The position numbers and the translations under genes are program-made. Positions 55,957 to 64,000 of a stretch of 64,000 bases of DNA are shown in pieces. Position 1 is the stretch's first letter. Each line of letters starts with the position of its first letter. Location of the stretch: assembly GCF_016802725.1 (NCBI RefSeq), contig NC_052668.1, positions 1,240,001 to 1,304,000 on the forward strand. Reading direction: 5' to 3'. This DNA comes from Solenopsis invicta (lineage: Eukaryota; Arthropoda; Insecta; Hymenoptera; Formicidae). The notes under the pieces are model-generated. The model was not told the DNA's origin and searched no databases. It saw only the letters and a program-made list of their open reading frames with translations.

Positions 55957-57018
55957 ATGTCCTATTCCAATGAAGAAGCATATGATATGCTGCTAATTTT
56001 AGGTGAGTGTCGAGGTACATTCATTGCAGCGGAAAGATTGTGGCGGGAACGTTATCCTGATCGGACTCCTCACTCGCGAAATGTTTTTTCACGTTTGGCT
56101 AAACGAATCAAAATTAAAGGTATCGTTCAGCCTCAACATAACAAAGGTACACAAATTCGTCGTCCGATTATGGATGAAAGAACAGTGGAAATTCTTGCAT
56201 CGACAGAATTGAACCCTTATGATTCTTTAAGACGACGAGAACAAGATTCTGGTGTTAGTAAAATCAGTGTTTGGCGCATTCTAAAAAATAACAAATTTCA
56301 CCCTTACAGAATGTCTGTTCATCAAGCGTTGAATTATAACGATATTAGACAGAGACTTGTATTTTGCAGCTTTATAAGACAGCAACCACTTGATTTCCAC
56401 TTGAAAATTTTATTTTCTGACGAATGTACACTTAAAAGTGATGGATCTGTTAATACTTGGAACTCTCGTTATTGGGCACAAAATAATCCTCACTGGTTGA
56501 GAGAAGTAGATCATCAAACCATTTGGAAAGTCAATGTTTGGTGTGGAATTATTGGAAGTCAAATCATAGGTCCTGTTTTCTTTGACGAAAATCTAAACGG
56601 TGATAGATATTCCGCCTTGATAATGACAGATCTTCCTGTCTTACTAGAAAATATTCCTCTGCAATTGCGCCTGAACATGTGGTTCCAACAAGATGCATGT
56701 CCGTCTCATACATCGAGAGTTGCTCGTGCGGCATTAAATACTATGTTCCCCGACAAGTGGATAGGCAAATACGGTCCAATCAATTATCCACCCCGATCAC
56801 CAGATCTCACCGTCCTTGATTATTATTTCTGGGGAAGGATAAAAAACTTGGTCTATCATGAACGTCTGACTACGAGGGATAATATGATTCGTAGAATAAG
56901 TGAAGCAATTCGATCCTTACGTGCCGAGGAAATTCTTCGAGCAACCAATGATTTTCAAAATAGAGTTGATGCTTGCATCGCAGAGAATGGTGCTCACTTT
57001 GAACATTTAGTCGCTTAA
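55957..57018 (+). CDS. DD41D-type Tc1/mariner transposase, open
   Basis: 353 codons from MSYSNEEAYDMLLILGEC to ENGAHFEHLVA. The HTH part includes AAERLWRERYPDRTPH and SGVSKISVWRILKNN. Catalytic blocks: LFSDECTLKSDG (first Asp), WFQQDACPSHTS (second Asp) and PRSPDLTVLDYYFWG. By my count 41 residues lie between the second Asp and the Asp of TVLD, giving DD41D. No stop or shift is seen, unlike the paralogue at 45,804. It would cut and paste the element at TA. DD41D transposases are known in insects; assignment to a named subfamily would need alignment. Confidence 0.9.
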   Translation: MSYSNEEAYDMLLILGECRGTFIAAERLWRERYPDRTPHSRNVFSRLAKRIKIKGIVQPQHNKGTQIRRPIMDERTVEILASTELNPYDSLRRREQDSGVSKISVWRILKNNKFHPYRMSVHQALNYNDIRQRLVFCSFIRQQPLDFHLKILFSDECTLKSDGSVNTWNSRYWAQNNPHWLREVDHQTIWKVNVWCGIIGSQIIGPVFFDENLNGDRYSALIMTDLPVLLENIPLQLRLNMWFQQDACPSHTSRVARAALNTMFPDKWIGKYGPINYPPRSPDLTVLDYYFWGRIKNLVYHERLTTRDNMIRRISEAIRSLRAEEILRATNDFQNRVDACIAENGAHFEHLVA

Positions 57019-57039
57019 CAAAACATACACTCATTCATT

Positions 57040-57208
57040 CCCGAACGTGAGAGGCAAGGGGACTCACGTGAATCAAGCACCCCAAACGTGAGAGGCAAGG
57101 GGACTCACGTGAATCAAGCACCCCAAACGTGAGAGGCAAGGGGACTCACGTGAATCAAGCACCACAAACGTGAGAGGCAAGGGGACTCACGTGAATCAAG
57201 CACCCCAA
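57040..57208 (+). repeat. 41-bp hairpin minisatellite, 4 units
   Basis: Four almost identical units, ACGTGAGAGGCAAGGGGA then CTCACGTGAATCAAGCACCCCAA in pieces. ACGTGAG and CTCACGT in each unit form a 7-bp stem. It begins about 22 bp after the transposase stop. It is clearly related to the 42-bp array at 949-1,232. Confidence 0.95.
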
Positions 57209-58311
57209 TGGGATGAAATTCTGGTCACGTCCACGTCGTTCATTCTGGATAATGCTAAGCACGGGAAAATGCATACAGTCAATCTGGACATGATTGATCA
57301 TCAAACATAATCAATCCAGTTAATAAACAAAAGCAGAGTACATAAAACTTTGACTCCCCTTTTCCTCCCCCATACACATACGCATGCACGTATGCACACA
57401 CCCACACACAAGATTAAATCCGACTAAGTAACCACCACATGGTACATCTTGAGTAATGCTGATGCTGGCGGTAGTGTAACTTTCAAGCCGCACAACTCGG
57501 AAAGTAGTCAACGAAAATAAACATTCTTATAGTGTTTTGGAAAGGTCTTGACACCAGCTATTAGATTCTGGAATCAAAAATAGGGTGTTCCATTTAAAAA
57601 AACTTAATGTGATTACGATCTGACCTTGGCGACGCCATCCAAGGTCAAACTGATAAGATCATTGAATAGATCTTTTGAAACCCAACAACTTTCGTCTGAA
57701 CATATTTTTGATTGGTCCTAATCCTGCGAAGAGAAAAGGGGTGTACGGGTGGTCTGAAACACCCTGTATAAACTTGTACAATAATTTTTTATTATTTTTT
57801 ATTATTTTTATTATTTTCTATCGGGATTGACATATATTCTTGATCGATTTTTATCTCTGGTAAATGTAGCGCGATTTCATATTGTTTTGCCGTCTCCCCG
57901 TTTCGCGGCTCAACATTACGGCCGCATGCATAAATGAGGTGAAGGGCAAGGGGGATGCTTGCAAATCGCCGGACGGCCGTGTTTCATCAAAAATCGGAGA
58001 AGACTCTTCTGTTTCCTTCTGTCTCAAACGTTCTTTTTCTTTTTCCAACTATTCTCTACCGTTTTGAACTGTCTGTTTTTCTCACGTTACAGGTTTAAAT
58101 ACTGATTTTGATTGCCGACCATGCGACAAAAATTTTGTAGTATTGCGTCGAGAGAAACTCGGTTCTTAGTCATCAGTTTTATAACATTTGATATGATTGT
58201 AATATTTATTTATATATTTACTGCAGTAGAATCCGTTATTCAGGCATTCTTGAAAAAATGACAAAATACTTTTAGCAGCTATAGTACCGTTATGGAAAAA
58301 GAATTGTAAAA

Positions 58312-58385
58312 GTGGCCTTGTGGTACAGTTGCCATAATACTTCATTATTATACTGAAAGTTTCAGGTTCGATTCCTCAGAACGAG
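58312..58385 (+). other. tRNA-like sequence, left arm
   Basis: An A-box-like TGGTACAGTTGCC, a possible anticodon arm (ATAAT...ATTAT) and a good B box, GGTTCGATTCC. The acceptor stem does not pair convincingly. It resembles a tRNA-derived SINE head or decayed tRNA, not a functional gene. Confidence 0.5.
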
Positions 58386-59147
58386 AATTTCTTTTTTTTG
58401 TTGTAAAATGTAGTATTTAAAAAGAAATTCAGAAATTCAAAGATGCTCTTCTACAAACAAATTAACTTGAAATTAGGCACAAAACATATATAAAAATTAT
58501 AAAACTTTTTTGATGTTCTTAAAATACTTATTGTAAGTTTTCATGGCAAATATATCTTTTGTGTTCCTGAAAAAATTTAATTCAATTGATAACAGAAGAG
58601 CATTTTTAAACTTTCTAATATATTTTTTTAAATCGTTATATATATAATTTGAAAATCAGTTTTAATTATTTAATGCAGGCATGGCCCACAAACTATAGCT
58701 CGAGCTTCTCCGCTTCCCCTTCCACATGCGCGAGTCACATACTGTAGCATAGTAGGGACCGAGAGCGGTCGTATGGAGGGGATAGGTGGATTGCGGAGTC
58801 AGAAGGAAAGACGGGAAGAAGCAACCGTGTGAAGAGGGAGCATGTTCTCCTCCTTGCATGCTTCGTGTGCGCCCACGGGGCCATGCCTGATTTAATGCTA
58901 AGTACGTTATTATACAAAAATATAAGGAAGTTTAAAAATGCTCTTCTAATTGAATTAAATTGTCTCGAGTACACAAAAGATATATTTGCCATGAAAATTT
59001 ACATTGAGTGTTTTAAGAACGTCAAAAAAGTGTTACAATTTTTATATACGTTTTGTGCTCAATTTTAAGTTAATTTAATTGTAGAAGAGCATTTTCAAAT
59101 TTCTGGATTTTTTTAAATACTCCATTTTACAAAAAAAAAAAAACATT

Positions 59148-59215
59148 CTCGTCCTGAAGAATCGAACCTGGTACCTTCAGCATAATATTCAAGTATTATA
59201 GCCGTTGTGCCATGG
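59148..59215 (-). other. tRNA-like sequence, right arm
   Basis: On the minus strand: TGGCACAACGGC, ATAATA CTTGAA TATTAT as an anticodon-like arm, and GGTTCGATTC. It is the counterpart of 58,312-58,385, diverged but with the hairpin and B box retained. Confidence 0.5.
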
Positions 59216-59783
59216 AATAGATTTACAATTCTTCTAATGCAATGTAAAAATAAACTATAGCTGCTGAAAGTATTTTATCAAGAATGCTTGAATAACTTTT
59301 TCTACAGTAATAAATGTATTAATAAATATTACAATCATATCAAATTTTATAAAATCGATAACTAGAAACCGAGTTTCTTTTGTTAATGCAATACTGCATA
59401 ATTTTCGTTGCATGGTCAGCAAATCGAAATCAAAAATTATGTATTTACAGCTGCAACAAGAAAAAAGCAGACAACTTGAAACGTTGGAAGATAGTTGGAG
59501 AGAGAAAAGAAACGCTTGAGAGGAAAGGAAGTAAAAAAATCTTCTCCGTCTCAACAGTGAGCATACATTTAGCAGCCAAGGCGACGAGCTCTATTGTCTT
59601 CTTTTTTCTCAAGCGGTCTGTCTCGACCTATCCTCTTTTGTCTCGAGCATTTTCGCTTTTTCTCATTACAAGACAAGCCGGCAACACTGCACAGCTTAGC
59701 TAAATGATTTCAGAATTTCGTCTTGCGGATCCAAGTTTGTGGCGCGCGCGAGCAAGATATTATGTATATATGATTAATTTGAA

Positions 59784-60210
59784 TTGATTGCGCAGGCAAG
59801 TAATTGGGAAGATTCTACGAAAGCGGTCGCGTTAGCTTCGAGTTTGCGGGGAAAAGCGCGTTCAATTTTAGATGGAATAACGGAATTAAAAAATTGTAGT
59901 TATGGAGAAATTAAATCAAAGCTTGAATTACGTTTTGGAGAATATCATTTGTCTCAAACTTTTTACGCTTAATTCACGAATCGTAAATAAAAATCTGGAG
60001 AAGATTTGGCTTCGTTTGGAGCGGAATTAGAACGACTTGCGCGTTTAGCTTACCCCAAGTGTCCTTAGAAAGTGCGCGACAAGATTGCTTATGCTCAATT
60101 TATTATCGCAATCTCTGATGGATTTTTGAGACGCACTTTCCAACTTGAAGGACTTCCTTGCATTGTGCAATTGAGAGGGCGAAAGCAAGTAAAACTATTC
60201 AAGAAAACAG
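59784..60210 (+). pseudogene. Gypsy gag relic
   Basis: Reads QASNWEDSTKAVALASSLRG and KARSILDGI, then KLELRFGEYHLSQTFYA before a stop. It continues SGEDLASFGAELERLARLAY and IAYAQFIIAISDGFLRRTF in the same region with stops. This is the typical retrotransposon gag core. The neighbouring zinc knuckle was not found. Confidence 0.78.
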
Positions 60211-60420
60211 TTTTTCTCAAAAAGGGGAAAATAAAGAAGTAGAGAATGTTTCAGTTTGGGTTTTGTATAATAATTTAAAATAGAAGATGTGGGAGAGAGT
60301 TACGGTTTCAGATTTAGGATTTCTTCTTTTCGAAATTGAAATTTCGTCTCAGGGGGGGGGAGGAAGACGTTCTCTCATTTCTTTTTCTTTCTGGAAAACA
60401 TTGGATTGGGAATTACACGG

Positions 60421-61130
60421 GCGACGCTCGGTAACCCGTGGCAGAAGCCCGGGGTAAAGCAGGAAGTCGTCGTGCTTCTCTGAAAGTCCACGCCTTGTGG
60501 GACGGGTTCGAAGAATCGTTCTTTCTTCGAAAACTGAGAATGAGTTTTGATTCTTTTTTTAGAATTTCTTGGATTGGCACAAGGGAATGAATTCTCAACA
60601 AACTGTGTTCAGTTTTCCAAAGCAGAAGCCCGGGTGAGAACAAAAAATTGTCTTTTTTGTTTGATTTTACTCGAGACGACACTCGGTAACCTGTGGCAGG
60701 AGCCTAGGATAGAGCAGAAGGTCATCGAGCGGATTGTGATTGCAGACACGGACGACGGTCGGTATCCTGTGGCAAGAACCCAGGGTAGAGCAGTGGGTCG
60801 TCATTTTGGTCTGAATCGCGGAGGACGATGCTCGGTTACCCGTGGCAAAAGCTGGGAATGGAACGGAAGAATCTAAGATTTCTTATTCTCCTAGAAAGGT
60901 GTTGGTTTGGGAGTGACGCTGGTGACGCTCGGTAACTCGTGGTAGGAGCCCGGGGTAGAGCAGGAAGTCGTCAAGCTTCCCTAGAAATCCTTGTCTTGTG
61001 AGATGAGTTCTAAAGATTGTTCTTTTGTCAGGAGCTGAGAGTAAATTTTGATTCTTTTTCTTCTGAATTGTAGAAGACGGCGCTCGGTAACCTGAGGCAA
61101 GAGAACAGGGTAGAGCAGAAAGTCGTCAGA
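60421..61130 (+). repeat. Six dispersed copies of a GACGCTCGGTAACC repeat
   Basis: Copies of about 45-50 bp occur at about 60,421, 60,674, 60,751, 60,825, 60,924 and 61,076. The shared parts are CTCGGTAACCYGTGGCAGGA, GCCCGGGGTAGAGCAG and AAGTCGTC. Most begin GACG and end CGTC, so the ends can pair. Spacing is irregular (75-250 bp). Confidence 0.82.
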
Positions 61131-61516
61131 TTTAAGTCTTTTGCGGGAAAATTTTATCTTAGAATTTTGTTTAAGATGTAGGGGGAAAAAATTATTGATT
61201 TTAAAGTTTTTCTTTGCAAGGTTTTGTTATTTAGAATTGAATACTCGTCGAATTTTGTTTTTCGTTTCAGTTCTAAGGATCTTTTGAAATAACGTTTTTT
61301 GTATGGAGGATCACTATAGTACTTCTTTTAAAGAAGACTGCTTCGCCCCGGGTTTTTAAGCCGTGGTTTTCCCCGTGGGACTAAGAGTAAATGCCGAGGC
61401 AGGAGCTTGGTGAGTCTTTCGACGTTGGGTCCACGGTAAATACCCCCACCTTGCTCGAAGTTTTTGAAGAAAGAAAATTCCTCAAAAATCAGTTTTTTGA
61501 AGAAAATTTCTCTTAA

Positions 61517-61654
61517 AGGGGCGTCTACAATACAGTCATTAAGATGTTACGACTCTGCGACGGACCAATCAAAGAACAAAAAATCATATATTCTTTTCTT
61601 TGATTGGCCCGTCGCAACGTCGCAACATCGTAACGACTGTATTGTAGACGACAC
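61517..61654. mobile_element. MITE with TTAA flanks, about 138 bp
   Basis: Inverted arms share CGTCTACAATACAGTC and ACCAATCAAAGAA; TTAA lies on both sides (61,513-61,516; 61,655-61,658). TTAA duplication, or a TTA/TAA duplication as for Harbinger, is possible. The CGTCTACAATA core also occurs at 35,549. Confidence 0.75.
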
Positions 61655-61854
61655 TTAAGAGGCTATTCTTTGAGAAAGGAGGATTTCTTCAATAAGCAAA
61701 AATTCCAGTAGTGTCGTTTGGATTCGAGGAAAAATGGATCAGAATCTTATGAACAGTAACACTCAGATGAGTCCTGAAGACGACAAGAAGTCTGATAGCA
61801 TTTAAGAGAAAATAGTTGTCGGGACAACAACTTTTAAAGGGAGGGGGGGGGCAG

Positions 61855-62160
61855 TGTTCGGCGGGTCCCGATAGCGCACACAAACCACTCACAATGGCAG
61901 ATGCCTAGAGATTTTCCGTAGGTTGGGTTAGATAAGTCAAGATGATTAGTTGGTGGGCTATCGGGATGTGCGCTATTGAAACCCTCCCGGCAGTGTTGTG
62001 CCCGTTCAGCCGAGCTTGAGAAGCTAGCCGAAGGAAGATCAATCGATTTGATAAAAGAAGCGCGGCCGACTTTTGTTCTGTTTCAGGACACGGAGCTGTC
62101 AAGCAATATTTGAATAATTCCGCTACCAATTAATTGTATATAGTTATTTAATTAAAGTCA
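61855..62160 (+). repeat. Putative 3' LTR
   Basis: TGTTCGGCGGGTCCCG...AAAGTCA immediately follows a G-rich polypurine tract. Inside, GATAGCGCACA and TGTGCGCTA form an inverted pair. No partner LTR is in the window. Confidence 0.5.
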
Positions 62161-62525
62161 GTGTTTTTTTTTATAAAAGAGAATGTCTAATTATTTCGTG
62201 CTGTGTGTTTGTTCTTCCCTTCGCGAGTGTTTTGTGTGCTTGTCTCGTCGAGCACAACAATATATTAATCCCAATTATGGAAAGTATTCATAATTTCGCC
62301 AAATGTCTCACTACTATTATAAGATCTCCCCTTCCTTTTTTGTACAAGTGCTTTGTTAATTGTTCTCAATACTCTCACCTCATTATTGTTTCGGAATTTC
62401 CATACTACTGCAACTTTCCTTTCTATGTTAGTCTCTCCACGGATTCTTCTGGAAGAGGGAGTTATCATTCGCGACAACCTCAACTTACCGGCTTGTTTTG
62501 AGCGATTGTTCCCCTTATTGTCAAA

Positions 62526-62812
62526 CGAGAGCCGTTCTTTACGGACGGTTCTAAATCCGTAGATCATCCATTTGTGGGCTTTGCGGTAGTGGACATATCA
62601 CATGACCATGCTTATTGTTACCGTACTTTGAATGAGGTTTTTATATTTACTTGTGAAGCTATGACAATTTTTTCGGCGTTAAGACTTGCTTCCAATTCTC
62701 CATCCAAAAGAATATCTATTTTCTCTGATTCTAGAAGTGTTCTGCGTGCCTTTCTTTTGTCTAAAAAGAGCAGGAAAAACTCACCCTATCTAATTCTTAG
62801 CATTTTGCATAC
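62526..62812 (+). pseudogene. LINE RNase H domain, part 1
   Basis: Reads PFFTDGSKSVDHPFVGFAVV (first Asp in TDGS), FTCEAMTIFSALRLA (Glu) and ISIFSDSRSVLRAFL (second Asp), ending LILSILHT. These are the RNase H blocks found at the C-terminal end of ORF2 in I/R1-type non-LTR retrotransposons. The frame is cut by the LTR-like unit and resumes at 63,844. Confidence 0.8.
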
Positions 62813-63838
62813 TGTGACGGCCAATGCTCCGGCCGTCACAACAAGCGCAAGTGGCTAGCAAGCGCGCGCGCGTCGCCGCCGCCGCTGCCGCCGCCGAAGT
62901 GGGGCCCAAACAAACAGGTGAATTGAAGCGCCGCCGCGAGGCCTTACTCCGGAGTAAAGTGCAGCCACCGTGCCTACAAATAGGCGTCGCCGCGGTGGAT
63001 TTTTCAACTCGCAATCCAGCGAATATTTTGTTGGATACGCTGTTCGACTAACCACTCGCGTGGAGAGCTCCCTCGTGCTCTGCCGCTGTTACCCGTACAC
63101 GGGAAGCCTTTTCGGCGTCCACTGTGTATATCGGTGACTTTTATCAATCGATTTTATCGATCACCTTGGATCCCTGGGATCCGCAGTGTTGTAACTGGTG
63201 TTACCAGGAATATCTGGTACAACATCTAAATCCTGGAGTCAGCTTCTTACCTTGAAAGTTGATTTCTATTGAGATTCCGGAGGAATCTGCGAAGGATCCA
63301 CAACCGCCGAAAACGCCAAAGCGACAAAGTCAGGCCACTCATACTTCGAGGATGCTCAAGGCGACAGCTACACAGACTGATGATTCATCAGTCTTCTTAG
63401 ATGATTCATCTAAGAAGAAGAAAAAGAAGAAACACAAGGAGAACAGACCGCCGCATTCTCCTCGGCCCCCAACACCGGGGCGTTAAAAGGGCGCAACAAC
63501 TTGCCCGGCACTTTCGGTGCCACCTAATCTCGCCATCCTCGTCGGCCTAACGGCAATTTCTCAATCGCCGTGCATGACGACGAACTCCATAGAAGATTAG
63601 CGACAGACCGTCCTCTTCGCCGACGATTCTCCGACGAAGGAAAGTCAACGTCCAGCGAAACGGATCATACGAAGAAAAGTAAACGATCAACACGGCGACT
63701 GCATCATACACTGACACACATCACACAGAATAACAGTGCTATATTTATAATTCCTGTTTTATTAATTGATGGGATTAAAGGAAGATTAAATTAATTAATC
63801 GTATTAATTACGAAACCTTATCATTCCACCACCTTACA
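62813..63838. mobile_element. Solo-LTR-like insertion, 1,026 bp
   Basis: Begins TGTGACGG and ends CCACCTTACA, flanked by CATAC on both sides (62,808-62,812; 63,839-63,843). Removing it and one CATAC restores the LINE frame exactly (ILHT followed by LKELKHGG). The first 26 bp form a GTGACGGCC hairpin. A Lys/Pro-rich open frame at 63,259-63,486 has no known domain. A 5-bp duplication fits BEL/Pao or gypsy LTRs. Confidence 0.85.
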
Positions 63839-63843
63839 CATAC

Positions 63844-64000
63844 CCTGAAAGAGTTAAAGCACGGAGGTAAGGACGTCTCTCTAATTTGGGTCCTAGCCCA
63901 TTCGAACATTGCAGGTAATGAGCGAGTGGATCGTGCGGCGAAGGAGGCTGTTTCAACGAGAATCAATTCCGATCTTCTTCTTTTCCCCTCCAACTTAGGT
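63844..64000 (+). pseudogene. LINE RNase H domain, part 2 (runs off the window)
   Basis: Reads LKELKHGGKDVSLIWVLAHS then NIAGNERVDRAAKEA, the last RNase H block (HxxxxGNExVDxxAK). Open to the end of the window. Confidence 0.8.

Larger units (their letters stand above)
55220..57766 (+). mobile_element. Complete long-TIR DD41D mariner-like element
   Basis: Ends CAGGGTGTTTCAGACCACC and its inverse, flanked by TA (55,218-55,219; 57,767-57,768). Terminal inverted repeats run about 300 bp. Between them are a small MITE, an open transposase, a 41-bp minisatellite and a short CA run. Same family as 44,973-47,359 and 42,845-44,147. Confidence 0.92.
57850..59640. mobile_element. 1.8-kb foldback element with tRNA-like arms
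   Basis: The two arms (about 57,850-58,640 and 58,880-59,640) are inverse complements with divergence. Shared blocks include TCAAACGTTCTTTTTC, AGAAACTCGGTTCTTAG, and GAAGAGCATTTTTAAA. A GC-richer spacer lies at about 58,675-58,880. No transposase is present. tRNA-like sequences lie in both arms. Confidence 0.78.
59700..62160 (+). mobile_element. Decayed gypsy-like element, 5' part missing, 3' LTR present
   Basis: A gag relic, a long non-coding stretch with six diverged repeats, a polypurine tract (AAAGGGAGGGGGGGG ending at 61,851) and a TG...CA unit at 61,855-62,160 that looks like the 3' LTR. No pol is recognisable and no second LTR was found. Confidence 0.6.

Noticed and set aside
57040..57208. 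CRISPR array
   Set aside because: Units are directly adjacent with no unique spacers, in a eukaryotic transposon.
58312..59215. Functional tRNA genes
   Set aside because: The acceptor stems do not pair and the two copies are diverged mirror images inside a foldback element.
63259..63486. Lys/Pro-rich frame as a host protein
   Set aside because: It lies wholly inside the LTR-like insertion bounded by CATAC and has low-complexity composition.

Overview
This window looks like heterochromatin-like DNA of an insect. The AT-rich background, mariner families, Penelope-like elements and DIRS elements point to one, and an ant or other hymenopteran is my best guess; no host gene is visible to prove it. 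Almost every coding stretch belongs to a transposable element (TE). The elements are nested, and several insertions can be proved inside the window because a target-site duplication (TSD) and an in-frame empty site can both be read.

Layout. 0.1-3.2 kb: a TTAA-flanked palindromic element with a 42-bp hairpin minisatellite, then a foldback-element fragment. 5.7-20.1 kb: a nearly intact DIRS-type tyrosine-recombinase retrotransposon. Its gag is split by a 9.7-kb CACTA/EnSpm-like DNA transposon (6,148-15,849). That transposon carries an apparently intact six-exon Tnp2-type transposase on the minus strand. A second, divergently transcribed gene on the plus strand encodes a BEN domain. Arrays of an AATACTGAGTATT palindrome lie at both ends. 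21.3-23.3 kb: a pogo-like deletion derivative inside a MITE. 23.7-32.8 kb: MITEs, foldback elements and Penelope ends with hammerhead-like motifs.

32.9-49.7 kb: three Penelope-like elements (reverse transcriptase plus GIY-YIG) and a PIF/Harbinger transposase gene whose small intron holds a whole Ty3/gypsy element. That element has 269-bp LTRs and a SAP domain in gag, and its pol is split by a solo LTR. Two relics of a long-terminal-repeat Tc1/mariner family follow, one inserted into a Penelope copy. 49.9-54.8 kb: a relic of what I take to be a RAG1/Transib-like transposase, interrupted by a mauritiana-type mariner and by a composite that includes an intact DD34D mariner. 55.2-57.8 kb: a complete long-TIR DD41D mariner-like element with an open transposase. 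57.9-64 kb: a foldback element with tRNA-like sequence in each arm, a decayed gypsy element with unusual repeats, and a LINE RNase H domain split by a 1,026-bp LTR-like unit.

The most system-like unit is the CACTA-like transposon: transposase and BEN-domain gene face away from a shared CCAAT-rich interval, and palindromic subterminal arrays would be natural binding sites. A further oddity is that an inverted, internally deleted copy of its last exon lies inside the transposase gene's own intron. All function assignments come from motifs recognised by eye; no alignment or search was run.
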